In this document: positions 49,019-60,100 of the stretch, one piece after another
Layout of the letters: every line of letters starts with the position of its first letter
Position numbering within the stretch: the first letter of the stretch is position 1
From: Desulforapulum autotrophicum HRM2
GTDB lineage: Bacteria; Desulfobacterota; Desulfobacteria; Desulfobacterales; Desulfobacteraceae
Direction: 5' to 3'
Assembly (NCBI RefSeq): GCF_000020365.1
Contig: NC_012108.1
Coordinates: 930,001 to 994,000, forward strand
Length of the DNA stretch: 64,000 nucleotides
Made by a program: the position numbers and the translations under genes
The notes under the pieces: generated by a model
What the model saw: the letters and a program-made list of their open reading frames with translations, nothing else
Databases searched by the model: none
Told to the model about the DNA's origin: nothing

Positions 49019-50974
49019 TTACACCAGTCCCTCTTGGTAAGCGTTCTTCAGAGCCATCAGTTCGTCAATACGGTGTTGAATTTCTTGACCTGCATCACTA
49101 TCTTTGATGCGAATACGGCGACTCTGGTTTTCAATGATTTCAGTCGTACAGTTAATATCGTGAATTTCCATGTCGGCAGAGGAATTTGCCTCGTCCTGCT
49201 GGTGAGTGGCCAGCAGTATTCCCCATGAATTAAAAACCAGGGTGTAGCCGGCGATTCCCGTTTTTCTCTGGTAGGCCCGCGCAAACCCACCGTCGATGAC
49301 AATCAGTCTGCCGCCCGCCTTTAACGGACTTTCCTTTTCTTTGACGATCACCGGTACATGCCCGTTTACAACATGCCCTGTATCGGGATTAAGCGCAAAG
49401 GCCTCGAGGATTTGTCGGACCGTTCCTTCGTCGTCCCGCAGGGTATAATAGATATTACGTGGCTCTTTGTGAGTGGCTTTATCTGCAATAAAATATTGTT
49501 CGAAGGTTGTCATCTTTTCCTTGCCAAAAAGAGACGAACAGGGTCCGCACCATAAGTACCACATGGCGTCCAACCCCTCTTGTTTTTTTGGGGAATCATC
49601 TGTGGTAAAAAAACCCTGCCGGGCCAGGCGATGCATTTTTTCCATCAAATCCTTTCCCGCATAATTCTTATTGTTTATCTGCAGTGACATAAAAGAGCCG
49701 TCATTGTTCATGGGAATGCAACCATGGTAGAGCAAATTTCCATTGCAGGTTTTATATATACTGCCCTTGGCAAAAAGAAAGCGTGTATGCTGCTGTAATT
49801 TATCACTGTTCAGGAATGCTGTTTTCAACCGTGCAACCACATGTTGTTCTGCAGGTGTCAGGGTGTAAGGATCTTCCGGGGTGACGGTCTGAAATCTTTT
49901 GTCAAGCAGTGGATGGGCACGTTTATTTATCTGAATGGTTCCCTGATCAAAATCAATTTTATCATACAACAAACGATCACAAAGACAGTATTCCGACCGT
50001 CGTTTGATAATTTGGGCTTCCAGCTTGAACTGTATAATGGTGATGGCTTTGTGCATTTGCGCCATCAGCCTTTGCTCACCCTGTGAATTGTCCAGCTGGT
50101 TGAACATCTGGGATCTAAAAACTTCACAGGGGTCATCCCCGTAGGTTTCAATGGCAAAGGAAGCCAGAGGCAAAAGACTCACCGCATATCCATTTTCCAA
50201 AGTCTCCATATTGGCATGACGCAGGGAAATCCGGATGACATTAGCGATACAGGCCTCACTGCCGCCTGCTGCTCCCATCCACAGGATATCATGATTACCC
50301 CATTGAATATCGGCGCTGTGGTACGCCATCAAATGATTCATGATGAGATGGGCTGCAGGGCCACGATCGTAAATATCACCCACAATATGGAGGTGATCGA
50401 TGGCCAGACACTGGATGGACTTGGCCATGTTAATAATGATTATTTTGGCCTGGCCGGTGGTGATAATCGTCTCAAGCAGACTCTGGTAGTATTCGTACTT
50501 ATCCGTCAGCTGTTCATTTTCATAGAGCAGCTCCTCAATCAACATTTCAAAGCGCCCCTCAATCAACAGTTGTACTTTAGAACGTGGGTATTTTGAAGAA
50601 ACCGCTCGCAATACATGGATCAGGTGTAACAAGGTCCGTTGATACCACTGCCTCCTGTCATCAGTGATCGGCAACATGATTCCCAGCATCTTTTCAGGAG
50701 AATAAATGAGGGCACCCAGCTCTAGCTTCTCTGCAGCGGACAAAGTGTCGTTGAAAATTTCGGCAATTTTGCGCTTGATTGCGCCGGAGGCATGGCTGAC
50801 CACCTTGCAAAAGGCCTCATATTCGCCGTGAATGTCCGAGATGAAATGTTCGGTGCCCTTTGGCAGGTTGAGTTGGGCCTGCAGGTTAATAATGGCCTCG
50901 GCAACAGCTTCCTGGGATGGGTGCTCTTTTGTCAGGTAGCTCAGGTGGCGCATGTTCTCCGGATCTCTTTCCAT
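49019..50974 (-). CDS. fbp: Fructose-1,6-bisphosphatase, class III
   Basis: The protein has 651 residues, the length of the Firmicutes-type class III enzyme. Calcineurin-like metallophosphatase motifs are clear: HFISDIHGEYEAF, HIVGDIYDRGP and IQWGNHDILWMGAAGG, with later VVNGHVPV and VIDGGFARAYQ. It hydrolyses fructose 1,6-bisphosphate to fructose 6-phosphate, the gluconeogenic step. It is the last gene of the sugar operon, 18 bases after glgC, which suggests that FBP made by FruK or the aldolase is pulled towards hexose phosphates and glycogen. Confidence 0.92.
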   Translation of the reverse strand: MERDPENMRHLSYLTKEHPSQEAVAEAIINLQAQLNLPKGTEHFISDIHGEYEAFCKVVSHASGAIKRKIAEIFNDTLSAAEKLELGALIYSPEKMLGIMLPITDDRRQWYQRTLLHLIHVLRAVSSKYPRSKVQLLIEGRFEMLIEELLYENEQLTDKYEYYQSLLETIITTGQAKIIIINMAKSIQCLAIDHLHIVGDIYDRGPAAHLIMNHLMAYHSADIQWGNHDILWMGAAGGSEACIANVIRISLRHANMETLENGYAVSLLPLASFAIETYGDDPCEVFRSQMFNQLDNSQGEQRLMAQMHKAITIIQFKLEAQIIKRRSEYCLCDRLLYDKIDFDQGTIQINKRAHPLLDKRFQTVTPEDPYTLTPAEQHVVARLKTAFLNSDKLQQHTRFLFAKGSIYKTCNGNLLYHGCIPMNNDGSFMSLQINNKNYAGKDLMEKMHRLARQGFFTTDDSPKKQEGLDAMWYLWCGPCSSLFGKEKMTTFEQYFIADKATHKEPRNIYYTLRDDEGTVRQILEAFALNPDTGHVVNGHVPVIVKEKESPLKAGGRLIVIDGGFARAYQRKTGIAGYTLVFNSWGILLATHQQDEANSSADMEIHDINCTTEIIENQSRRIRIKDSDAGQEIQHRIDELMALKNAYQEGLV

Positions 50975-50992
50975 GGGTGCGGCTCCTCTTTA

Positions 50993-52243
50993 TTAAATCA
51001 CTGTACCATCAGGAATGATCGCACTCTTGGGAACGACCACCAAGCCATCCCGAATCGCCCATTGGTCTGTTTCTGAATCGGGTCGATCAGGCAGAAAGCG
51101 AATATGGACATTACGACCAATCCGGGCTTTTTTATCAAGGATTGCGGCCTCAATAATTGAGCCATCGCCCACCCCAATGTCGGGACGACCCAATCGTCTG
51201 TTTTCAGCGTGATGTTCATCTGTTTCATAATAATCAGCCCCCATCATGATCGTGTCACGTATGACGACCTGGGAACCTATTTTGCTGCGGATACCAATAA
51301 CCGAGTTGGTAATTTTTGCCTCGGCAATGCTGCATCCTTCAGCGAGCAACGTTTTTTTTAAGCTAGCACCTTGTACATCGGTTGGCGGCAGGAAACGAGC
51401 GTTGGTATATACTGGCTGGTTGGGAAGGTTTAAGTTGAAAATCGGGTTTGCAGCCAGCTCCAGGTTCACTTCATAGAAGCGGCGGATGGTGCCGATATCG
51501 GCCCAATACCCATCGAAGATATGTCCCATTACCCGATGGTTGGATAAAGCCTGGGGAATGATATCTTTACCAAAATCGTCACCCGGTGTTGCCAGAAGTT
51601 CAGCCAGCAGGTCTGTGGAAAAAACATAGATGCCCATCGATGCCATAAAGGGTTTTTCAGAACCTGGACTGCTTTCCAGGTCATGGAGGCTTTCCGGATC
51701 CGGCTTTTCGATAAAACTTGTGATTTCACCGTCAGGGCTACGCTTGAGAATACCAAGTTCAGGGGCCTCCAGACCATTGACTGGTTGAACCGCCAGGGTA
51801 ATGTCGGCCTTGGTGTCCACGTGGTATTGCACAAATTTACGATAATCCATTCGATAAAGGTGATCGCCGGCCAGGACGAGGACATATTTGATGCCGGAAT
51901 TTTTGATTTCTACCATCTGCTGCCGTACCGCATCGGCAGTACCCTGATACCACCCTGTGCTATCTGGTGTCTGCTCAGCCGCCCAGATCTGGACCCAGCC
52001 GTTGGTAAACATATCTCGCCGATAGGTCTGGAAAATATGTCGATGCAACGAAACCGAATTGAATTGCGTTAAAATAGAAATTTTATCGATACCGGAATGC
52101 AGACAATTGCTGATGGGAACATCAATCAACCGATACTTGCCAGCCAGCGGCACGGCCGGCTTGGACCTTTTTTTTGTTAAGGGATACAGGCGGGTGCCTC
52201 GGCCTCCACCCATAATTAGACCTAAAACATCTTTCATTATCAT
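50993..52243 (-). CDS. glgC: Glucose-1-phosphate adenylyltransferase (ADP-glucose pyrophosphorylase)
   Basis: The protein has 416 residues from the ATG at 52243 (MIMKDVLGL), with GGAG nine bases before it. The N-terminal nucleotidyltransferase has LGLIMGGGRGTRLYPLTKKRSKPAVPLAGKYR, the catalytic HLYRMDYRKF, and TSFIEKP. The C-terminal left-handed beta-helix part includes VIGIRSKIGSQVVIRDTIMMGADYYE and the final GLVVVPKSAIIPDGTVI. It makes ADP-glucose from glucose 1-phosphate and ATP, the committed step of glycogen synthesis. With pgm at the other end of the cluster it links imported sugar to storage. Confidence 0.92.
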   Translation of the reverse strand: MIMKDVLGLIMGGGRGTRLYPLTKKRSKPAVPLAGKYRLIDVPISNCLHSGIDKISILTQFNSVSLHRHIFQTYRRDMFTNGWVQIWAAEQTPDSTGWYQGTADAVRQQMVEIKNSGIKYVLVLAGDHLYRMDYRKFVQYHVDTKADITLAVQPVNGLEAPELGILKRSPDGEITSFIEKPDPESLHDLESSPGSEKPFMASMGIYVFSTDLLAELLATPGDDFGKDIIPQALSNHRVMGHIFDGYWADIGTIRRFYEVNLELAANPIFNLNLPNQPVYTNARFLPPTDVQGASLKKTLLAEGCSIAEAKITNSVIGIRSKIGSQVVIRDTIMMGADYYETDEHHAENRRLGRPDIGVGDGSIIEAAILDKKARIGRNVHIRFLPDRPDSETDQWAIRDGLVVVPKSAIIPDGTVI

Positions 52244-52283
52244 CGCTGTAATCTCCATTCAAAGCAACTAACCCAATTTGCGC

Positions 52284-53303
52284 TTATTTCATTAAACTTC
52301 CCATATGGTCTAATGTTCTTATTAATTGACTAACATAGCTCATTTCATTGTCATACCAGGACACAACCCTAACCTCATAAATTTTGGTTCCACATCGTTG
52401 CGCAAGTGTTTGAGTGGAGTCAAAAAGTGAACCATAGCTCATACCAATGGTATCACTTGACACCAGCTCCTCGTCAGTATATCCAAAGGATTCATCGGAA
52501 GCCTTTCTCATTGCTTCATTGAGACCTTCGACAGTTACAGTCTCGGTATCATCCTTTAAAGTCGCATCAAGAATAGTGAGGGAACCCGAAGCAACCGGGA
52601 CGCGTTGTGCGGATCCGATCAGTTTTCCGTCAAGTTCAGGAATGACAAGACCGATCGCTTTTGCAGCACCGGTTGAATTCGGCACAATGTTAATTGCGCC
52701 TGCCCTTGCACGACGAAAATCACCTTTACGGTGGGGACCGTCAACAATCATCTGGTCGCCCGTATACGCATGAATCGTTGTCATGAAGCCTGTTCTTAAC
52801 TCACGATACTCATTCAATGCTTTTGCCATGGGAGCAAGGCAATTGGTTGTGCAGGACGCTCCAGAAACGATGAGATGATCCTTTCTCAGTGTCTGATGAT
52901 TTACGCCATAAACAATGGTTGGAAGGTCAGTGCCTGCAGGCGCTGAAATAAGAACCCTCTTTGCACCTGCATCAATATGCGCCTGGCTCTTGGCCTTTGA
53001 GCAGAAAAATCCGGTACATTCTAATACAATATCAATCCCATAGCTGTCCCAGGGAAGATTCTTCGGATCAGCATCTTTGTGAACGCTGATTTTTTTGCCG
53101 TCAATGATAAGTGTATTCTCATCACTATCGACCGTATGCCCGTAAAAAGGACCCTGTACACTGTCATATTTCAGAAGATGGGCAAGCATTTTTGGTTCAG
53201 TTAAATCGTTGATTGCCACTACTTCAAAACGATCGTCTCCAAAGATTTTTCGGAATGTAAGCCTTCCTATTCTTCCAAAACCATTAATGGCAACTTTAAG
53301 CAT
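52284..53303 (-). CDS. gap: Glyceraldehyde-3-phosphate dehydrogenase
   Basis: The protein has 339 residues. The NAD-binding [15 protein letters not shown], the active-site [13 protein letters not shown] with the catalytic cysteine, the [21 protein letters not shown] segment and the C-terminal [14 protein letters not shown] are all present. It converts glyceraldehyde 3-phosphate to 1,3-bisphosphoglycerate. It sits between fba and glgC in the sugar operon, 95 bases after fba, a gap that might carry its own promoter. Confidence 0.94.
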   Translation of the reverse strand: MLKVAINGFGRIGRLTFRKIFGDDRFEVVAINDLTEPKMLAHLLKYDSVQGPFYGHTVDSDENTLIIDGKKISVHKDADPKNLPWDSYGIDIVLECTGFFCSKAKSQAHIDAGAKRVLISAPAGTDLPTIVYGVNHQTLRKDHLIVSGASCTTNCLAPMAKALNEYRELRTGFMTTIHAYTGDQMIVDGPHRKGDFRRARAGAINIVPNSTGAAKAIGLVIPELDGKLIGSAQRVPVASGSLTILDATLKDDTETVTVEGLNEAMRKASDESFGYTDEELVSSDTIGMSYGSLFDSTQTLAQRCGTKIYEVRVVSWYDNEMSYVSQLIRTLDHMGSLMK

Positions 53304-53398
53304 AATATTTCCCCCAATTTAAATATCTGGTATAGTGATGGAAAGTCACTTCTCCTGTTTCCTCGTCCCTTTTTGAATGGAATTTCTCAAGCGGGAAA

Positions 53399-54382
53399 TC
53401 ACATCTTTCCAGCGCTACCCAGAACATTTTTGTTTTTATCTTTAATTAAAGAGATCAATTCATCCCGGGCAGGTCCCAGATATTTACGGGGGTCAAATTC
53501 AGCCGGGGATTCAGAAAATACCTTTCGTATAACAGCTGTCATGGCAAGGCGCCCATCGCTGTCGATATTGATCTTACAGACTGCTGATTTTGCGGCCCGG
53601 CGCAATTGATCGGCCGGGATCCCCACTGCGCTCTCTAAATTACCGCCATATTGATTTATCATGGCAACATGTTCAGGCGACACCGAAGAGGCACCGTGCA
53701 ATACAATGGGATAACCTGGAAGACGTTGTTCAATTTCCTCCAGAATATCAAAGCGCAGTGATGGTGGCTGTTCACCGGGTTTCAGCTTGAATTTATGGGC
53801 CCCGTGGGAAGTTCCAATCGAGATAGCCAGGCTGTCTGCCCCTGTTTTCTCAACAAACGCCTGCACCTCTTCCGGTCTGGTATAGTGACTCGTCTCTGAA
53901 GATACTTCATCTTCAACCCCTGCCAGAACTCCCAGCTCCCCTTCAACGGTCACCCCCATTGTATGGGCATAGTCGACAACTTCCTTTGTCAGTCGAACAT
54001 TTTCTTCAAAAGAAAGGTGGGAACCATCGATCATCACAGAGGAAAAGCCACTGTCAATACAATCTTTGGCCAGTTCGAAACTGTTGCCATGGTCAAGATG
54101 CAGGGCAATGGGGATTTTACTGCCGGCTTTTCTTACCATGGCAACTGCGCCCTTTACCATATGGGGCATCATTGTGGGATCTGCGTATTGCCGGGCGCTG
54201 CCGGATACCTGCAAAATAACCGGTGAATCAGATTCTGCGCAACCGGTAACGATGGCCTGGAGTTGCTCCATATTGTTGAAATTATAGGCAGGAACGGCAA
54301 ATTTGCCTTCCATCGCCTTTTGAAACATTTTTTTGGTATTTACCAAATCAAGATCTTCATATCGAATTGGATCAGTCATCAT
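53399..54382 (-). CDS. fba: Class II fructose-bisphosphate aldolase
   Basis: The protein has 327 residues. AVPAYNFNNMEQLQAIV at the N-terminus, zinc-binding ALHLDHGNSFELAKDCI, GFSSVMIDGSHLSFEEN, VEGELGVLAGVEDEV and IVLHGASSVSPEHV are the family hallmarks. The SGSARQYADPTMMPHM stretch is typical of bacterial class II FbaA-type enzymes. It cleaves fructose 1,6-bisphosphate to triose phosphates or joins them. Position after fruK gives a direct path fructose-1-P to FBP to trioses, completed by gap. Confidence 0.92.
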   Translation of the reverse strand: MMTDPIRYEDLDLVNTKKMFQKAMEGKFAVPAYNFNNMEQLQAIVTGCAESDSPVILQVSGSARQYADPTMMPHMVKGAVAMVRKAGSKIPIALHLDHGNSFELAKDCIDSGFSSVMIDGSHLSFEENVRLTKEVVDYAHTMGVTVEGELGVLAGVEDEVSSETSHYTRPEEVQAFVEKTGADSLAISIGTSHGAHKFKLKPGEQPPSLRFDILEEIEQRLPGYPIVLHGASSVSPEHVAMINQYGGNLESAVGIPADQLRRAAKSAVCKINIDSDGRLAMTAVIRKVFSESPAEFDPRKYLGPARDELISLIKDKNKNVLGSAGKM

Positions 54383-54404
54383 AAACCTCCCATAAAAATT
54401 ACGA

Positions 54405-55331
54405 CTACACCTGGCTGAGCTTAACTTTTGCTAACAACTCGTTTACCTGTGCAAGGGAACCAACCGATGTGCCTTTTTGACTGGCTGTAGCAGCACCACA
54501 GGCAATTCCTTTACACAAGGCATCCTGCATGCTATCCCCCTGGCTGAGTCCCCACACAATCCCGGCAACCATGGAATCACCTGCCCCAATTGGGTTGGCT
54601 GCAACTATTTTGGGACTTGCTGCCAGCCACGCTTTCCCTGCATGGACCAGTACGGCACCCTGTTTTCCAAGGGAAATAATCACGTTTGCAGGGCCCATGG
54701 CAGAGATTGCCCTGCCAACTGCTGCGATCTGGGCAGGCGTGTTAACAGGAAGCCCGGTCAGCCCATGTGCTTCTTCATCATTGGGTTTAACCAGCAAGGG
54801 CTTTGCACCACAGTTCTGGCGTAGGGCCTCGTCGCTGGTGTCCAGGAATACGTATGCTCCTGCCGACTGGATGAGGGTTATCAGCTCAGTATAGTAACCT
54901 GGCGGCACCCCTGGAGGCAGACTGCCGGCCAGCACCCACCAGTCTCCGGCCCGTACCCGATCGCCTACTTTTTGCGCCAGTTGCGCAAGATCGACATCCG
55001 TAATGGTCGGGCCCGGTTCATTGACCTTCACATACTGTCCATTCCCACTGACGATGGATACATTTGTGCGGGTTTCTCCCTCAACCCAGACAAATTCAGT
55101 TTCAATCCCCAAAGATTGGAGTTTATCGTTGAGCAATTCCCCGCTTTTACCGGCGGCAAAACCGAGGGCCACACTTGAAACACCTAACGATTTAAGCATG
55201 CGCGCTACATTAAACCCTTTCCCGCCGCAGTCTACCCGCCAGTCCGAGGCTCGCAGGACAGTATCAAAGACGATCTGATCAACCGTCATCTCCCGGTCTA
55301 CTGCTGGATTGAGTGTAACAGTAAATATCAT
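54405..55331 (-). CDS. fruK: 1-Phosphofructokinase (PfkB family)
   Basis: The protein has 308 residues from the ATG at 55331 (MIFTVTLNPAVDREM), preceded by AAGGGAT. The frame is open upstream into the preceding gene, but that part has no ribosome site and is atypical. Family signatures are DCGGKGFNVARMLKSLG, NEPGPTIT, LVKPNDEEAHGL and NPIGAGDSMVAGIVWG, with the catalytic Asp in GAGDS. It phosphorylates fructose 1-phosphate (or tagatose 6-phosphate) to the bisphosphate. It lies four bases after the MDR gene and downstream of the PTS, which supports fructose 1-phosphate as substrate. Confidence 0.85.
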   Translation of the reverse strand: MIFTVTLNPAVDREMTVDQIVFDTVLRASDWRVDCGGKGFNVARMLKSLGVSSVALGFAAGKSGELLNDKLQSLGIETEFVWVEGETRTNVSIVSGNGQYVKVNEPGPTITDVDLAQLAQKVGDRVRAGDWWVLAGSLPPGVPPGYYTELITLIQSAGAYVFLDTSDEALRQNCGAKPLLVKPNDEEAHGLTGLPVNTPAQIAAVGRAISAMGPANVIISLGKQGAVLVHAGKAWLAASPKIVAANPIGAGDSMVAGIVWGLSQGDSMQDALCKGIACGAATASQKGTSVGSLAQVNELLAKVKLSQV

Positions 55332-55335
55332 TGTC

Positions 55336-57072
55336 TTATCCCTTCCAGTATTTTTCAAAAAGTGCTTCTTCCGCTTCAGCGGTCCACATATTGCCGGGTT
55401 CAAGTTTCTCAGCAATATCAGGATAAATATCCTGCAACTCATCGAGTCCCATCAGCGGCAGATCCGGGAATTGTGGAAAAATAATAATTTTTCCTGCATA
55501 ACGACCATCAATCATCGCCTGGATACCCTCTCTGGCAACATTCATTCCGCCAATGGCGCCGACACTGCGGCCCGGATTCAGCGTTCCCTTTGCAGCCTGA
55601 TCCATTACCTGAAACTGGTCGTTGAGGCTGAGGCCTGAGGTGCCGGTATATTGAGCATTGCCCATGTAGACCGCACTTAAATTTAAATGGGCCATTGTTC
55701 CATTGGGTACACCGGCAAAAAAGACCAGCATGCCATCCTTATGCATCAGGGTACCCGCCTCAGCCATAACGTCAGCAATGGGTACGCTGACGACAACATC
55801 CTCGGCACCCTGCCCATTGGTTGCCTCCATTACAAAGTCATGGAGTGATTTGTCGTTTGTTTGGGGATTAAATGTTAGCAGCTCGCAATTATTCCTGGCT
55901 GCCAGGGGGCCAAATCGTTCCTGGAGCGCAGCCAGCCGCAGGTCACTGACCTCGGTGGCGATCACCCTGCCGGGTCCATGGGGAAGTTCAATGGCTCTTT
56001 GCACATGCATCTGCCCCATTGGCCCGCCGGCACCAACAAAAACAGTTGTTCCACCCGCTTTAAGCTCACACCGATTTCGTTGTTCGCCATAGGATGCACC
56101 AATATCAGGGCCCTGGCAGCCAATAAAGGCGATATAGTCATAGTGAAGACGGCCCACGTCGGCATTTACCAGGCTGTCCAAAGGTGTCTGGCCTACAAGA
56201 TTGAGAGTCCCCCTGCGCATGATAAATTTGGCAACAGCACTGACGGTTTCCCCAGAACGGGGGTCAAGCATAACAATATCATCAAAACCCTTACCATCAG
56301 TGAACTCTTCAGCGAGTGCGCTGTACTGGTCAGGCCCCAGTTTATTACGAACCACAACCGTTGCAGAGGTTTTGTCGGTAAGCTTTGCAACCGTGCCTGG
56401 GACGTCGGTTAGAATAATAGTTGCAGGAGCGGCAAGGCCTTTAGTGAATTCATATTCGCGCCCATCGCCAGGTCGTCCAATGACCCACATGACGCCGCCA
56501 TCCTTAGGATCAAGACGTCTTCGCTGGGTGTAGGATGCGAGTACACATCCCCATGGTTCAAGAAGCGAGGCCTCGGCGTAGCCCATATCGCCTGTTATCG
56601 GCAGCAGACAGGCGCCCTCATCGGTTTCCAGCATCTCCGGGCCAATCAGGTGATACTGAATAAGGCCCCCTGGTATCGTGTAACCATAGGCTGTACTTTT
56701 ACCGTTCTGGTAGATGTCAGGCTGTACTGCCACACGCTGTCCTGGATAGTATTTTCCCTTTAGTTCTTCCCCAACTTCAATGATTGTAAGCGACGCTTCA
56801 TGGCCAAGCCTGGTTGGCTCTTTGGTGAGATCGCGATTGTACAATTTAGGGTGCTTTCTTCCCATGCGTATCAATTTCACATCGGAAAAACAGAGTCCTA
56901 CGCTGTCAACCCGAACGAGCATCTGGTTCGCTGCCGGTTTGGGGATGGGCAATAATTCGGGTTTCCCGTTTTTTCCTATATTTTCCTCACCTGCACCGTA
57001 CATATTCCAGACCAGGGTCTGCTCGGGTATGGCACGGTCGATGGAATGGTATTTATTATATTGTGATGTCAT
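55336..57072 (-). CDS. Unusually long zinc-type MDR dehydrogenase
   Basis: The protein has 578 residues, over 200 more than usual for medium-chain dehydrogenases. The N-terminal catalytic part has MLVRVDSVGLCFSDVKLI (zinc Cys), TRLGHEASLTIIEVGE (zinc His) and EASLLEPWGCV. The four-Cys structural zinc loop is absent. Two nucleotide-binding-like segments follow: VMWVIGRPGDGREYEF (about 195) and TTVFVGAGGPMGQMHV (about 343), the latter a normal GxGGxxG. It may have a doubled or inserted Rossmann domain. Its place directly after the PTS gene suggests oxidation or reduction of the imported sugar or hexitol phosphate, like sorbitol- or sorbose-phosphate dehydrogenases. Substrate not determined. Confidence 0.7.
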   Translation of the reverse strand: MTSQYNKYHSIDRAIPEQTLVWNMYGAGEENIGKNGKPELLPIPKPAANQMLVRVDSVGLCFSDVKLIRMGRKHPKLYNRDLTKEPTRLGHEASLTIIEVGEELKGKYYPGQRVAVQPDIYQNGKSTAYGYTIPGGLIQYHLIGPEMLETDEGACLLPITGDMGYAEASLLEPWGCVLASYTQRRRLDPKDGGVMWVIGRPGDGREYEFTKGLAAPATIILTDVPGTVAKLTDKTSATVVVRNKLGPDQYSALAEEFTDGKGFDDIVMLDPRSGETVSAVAKFIMRRGTLNLVGQTPLDSLVNADVGRLHYDYIAFIGCQGPDIGASYGEQRNRCELKAGGTTVFVGAGGPMGQMHVQRAIELPHGPGRVIATEVSDLRLAALQERFGPLAARNNCELLTFNPQTNDKSLHDFVMEATNGQGAEDVVVSVPIADVMAEAGTLMHKDGMLVFFAGVPNGTMAHLNLSAVYMGNAQYTGTSGLSLNDQFQVMDQAAKGTLNPGRSVGAIGGMNVAREGIQAMIDGRYAGKIIIFPQFPDLPLMGLDELQDIYPDIAEKLEPGNMWTAEAEEALFEKYWKG

Positions 57073-57106
57073 GGTTACCTCCTATAAGTGTTAAAAAAGT
57101 TAGATG

Positions 57107-60100
57107 CTACACCAGGTCGTCGTTGGTTTTATACAAATCCATAATAGATTCTGAACTTTCCAGCTGTAATGCTTTTTTTGCTTTTTCTTGCAATTTGGTA
57201 TAGTTCACGGCACGGATAATATTTTTCACCGCCCCCACATTGGCAGGGCTGACTGACAGTTCATCCACCCCCAACCCGACCAGCAGTGAAGCGAGACTTG
57301 GGTTCGCAGCCGCATTGCCGCATACACCAACCCACTTACCATGGGCCTTTGCTGCTTTTACCGTCATCTCAACCATTTTCACCAATGCAGGATGGTAACT
57401 GTCCGCTTCAGAGCAAAGATCAGGATGCAGGCGATCTATGGCCAGTGTGTACTGGGTTAAGTCATTTGAACCGATGGAAAAGAAATCCACCTCTTTCGCC
57501 AGATGCTCCGCAATCATAACCGCAGATGGTACCTCAATCATAATACCCAGCGGCAACTTGGGAGCATTTAACTGCAGGCGAACTTTCTCAGCAATATCCC
57601 GTGCTTTTCTCCATTCTGACATTTTTCCGATCATGGGAAACATAATGTGCAGTCCGGTCGAGCCGGTTGACTCTTTCTGCCAGATTGCTGTCTGGTAAAT
57701 GGCTTCCAGTTGGCGCTTGAAGATGTCTTCATATTTGAACGACAGACGAATCCCTCTCATCCCCAAAAATGGGTTTTCTTCATGGGAAATGTGCAACCAG
57801 GATACAGCTTTGTCTCCGCCAATATCTAACGTGCGCACGATCAACTGACGACTGCCAAGCTCTTTGATGATGGCTTTTAAGGCATCGCATTGTTTTTCAA
57901 TGGGTGGTTCTGTTGCCGACGACTCAAAGAGAAATTCGGTCCTCAACAACCCCACACCTTCGCCACCATCTTCTAAAACAAGTTTTGCGTCTTCTGGCTT
58001 GGCTATATTGCATACGACATCGATGTGTCGACCATCCAGGGTTTCAGCGGCCTTATGTTTCTGGGCACCTTCAGCCTTGCGAATCTGTTCCCACTGTTCA
58101 ATCCATTTTGCCCCATTTCTCTGGGTTGCCTCATCCGGATCAACATAAATGGACGATGCCTGTGGATCGACAATAATCAATTCACCGTCCTCAATGTTCT
58201 CCATTACCCCCTCACCCAGGCCAACCAATGCGGGGAGACCCAGGGCTCTGGCAAGGATCGCCATATGACTGTTGGGGCCACCAAGCTCCGTGCAGATACC
58301 ACGAACTTTCAGCCCTTGCAATCCGGCTGTTTGTGAAGGTGTTAAATCTTTTGCCATCAAAATGAAATCAGTTTCCGGATAAGTGGTTGCTGAAACAGCT
58401 TTCACAATTAATGCCAATACCCGATCACGGACATCAATGAGATCGGCAATCCTTGCCCTCAGGCGTTCGCTGTCAACTGTTCTGAGTGACTCAACCTGCT
58501 TTTCAATCGCTTGATGAAAAGACCAGGCGGCAGTCTTACCATTTATAATGAATTTTTCGCTGTCGGTTAGCACCAGTTCATCCTGCAGCAATTGCTTCTG
58601 AGCATGCAAAATTGCGGCTTCGTTTGGCGCCCTGCTTTGCAGGTTGGCTTTCAGTTTATCCAGTTGCCTGGCGGCCTCGGCCAGGGCCTCGCTAAAGCGT
58701 TTGGATTCATCTTTGGGGTCTTGTGCTTCCTCCTCAAATTTAATTTTTCTTGCCTGCAACCGAAATGCGGGTGCCATTGTAATTCCAGGTGATGCCGCGG
58801 AACCTTTCAGGGCTAAACGACACTGAACATTGGGGAGAGCTGATAAGACGGTCAGGGGATTATAGGATGCATTTGACTGTCCCTCCTCATTGTCCAGCCC
58901 CTGACGAATCATTTCAGCCAGAACCTGTACTGCTTGTTCCGCCCCAGTCCCCTGTGCCGAAATTGTCAGAACATCGCCATGATTCGCACCCATGGACAAC
59001 AGGGATGCCATGGATTTGGCATTGGCTGTCTTCTGATTGTTTCGAATGCGGATATCTGTTCCTGAAAATTTTGCAGCCTGTTCTGAAATCAAGCTTGCGG
59101 GGCGGGCGTGCATGCCTTGCGAATCGACAACCTTTGCCTCTGCTGTAACAGAATAATCATCCAGTTGCTCGGACGGTGTCTGCTCCTTTGCATTCAGCGC
59201 CTGCAAAATATCGTTTTTATCGGTTGTGGTTGCCAGTTGTTCGGCGACCGCCTCATCCATGACCACATTGGTCAAACGCTCAAGGAGGCTCAAATGATCT
59301 TTGCCTTTTGCTGCAATACCGACGATCAAACGGGCCACATCTCCCTTCTCATTCCAGACAACACCCTGGGGTGCCTGCACAATAAAAACCCCGGTTTGAA
59401 TAACCTGATCTTTTGCTTCATTGACACCGTGGGGGATAGCCACACCATTAATCAGATAGGTACTGATTTTTTCTTCACGCCCGGCCAATGCATCCAAATA
59501 GTCTCCACTGACGAGACCTGAAGAAGATAAGTTTTGAGCGATCAGTTCGAGTACATCATCTTTATTCGTTACCTGGGCATTTAATACAATTTGTTCCGAA
59601 TTGACTATCAAAGTATCTTCTGCGGCTGTTTTGTTTTGCTGTGCAGCAGGTGTCGGAATAACCTTTTCAGATATTTCGGGTTTTTGGGTAATCTTGGCTA
59701 CCAACTCGTCATAGAAGCTATCGTCCATGAAGTTATCAATGCTGAAATGTTGTGCACCTGGCAATTTAGACCGAGCGCGATCAGTCAATTCATTCTGTGT
59801 AATCACAATGTCCGCATCTTTCAGATCATTAATGGCTGCGTTGGAAACCTCAATATCGAGGCCGGCAGTTTTAATTTTGCCACGCAATACCGTTGCTCCC
59901 ATGGCTGAAGATCCCATGCCGGCATCGCAGGCCACAATAATTGATCGAACACTTCCTGCCGCCATCGGGACCGCTTGTCCTTTTGCTTCGGACTTACTTG
60001 CAGCAACAGCGGCTGTGGCGGCTTCCAGGTCATCACTTTCTGACGCGTCCCTGCGAATGATTACTGATCCAATGAGAAACGAAGTGACGGCGGAAACAGC

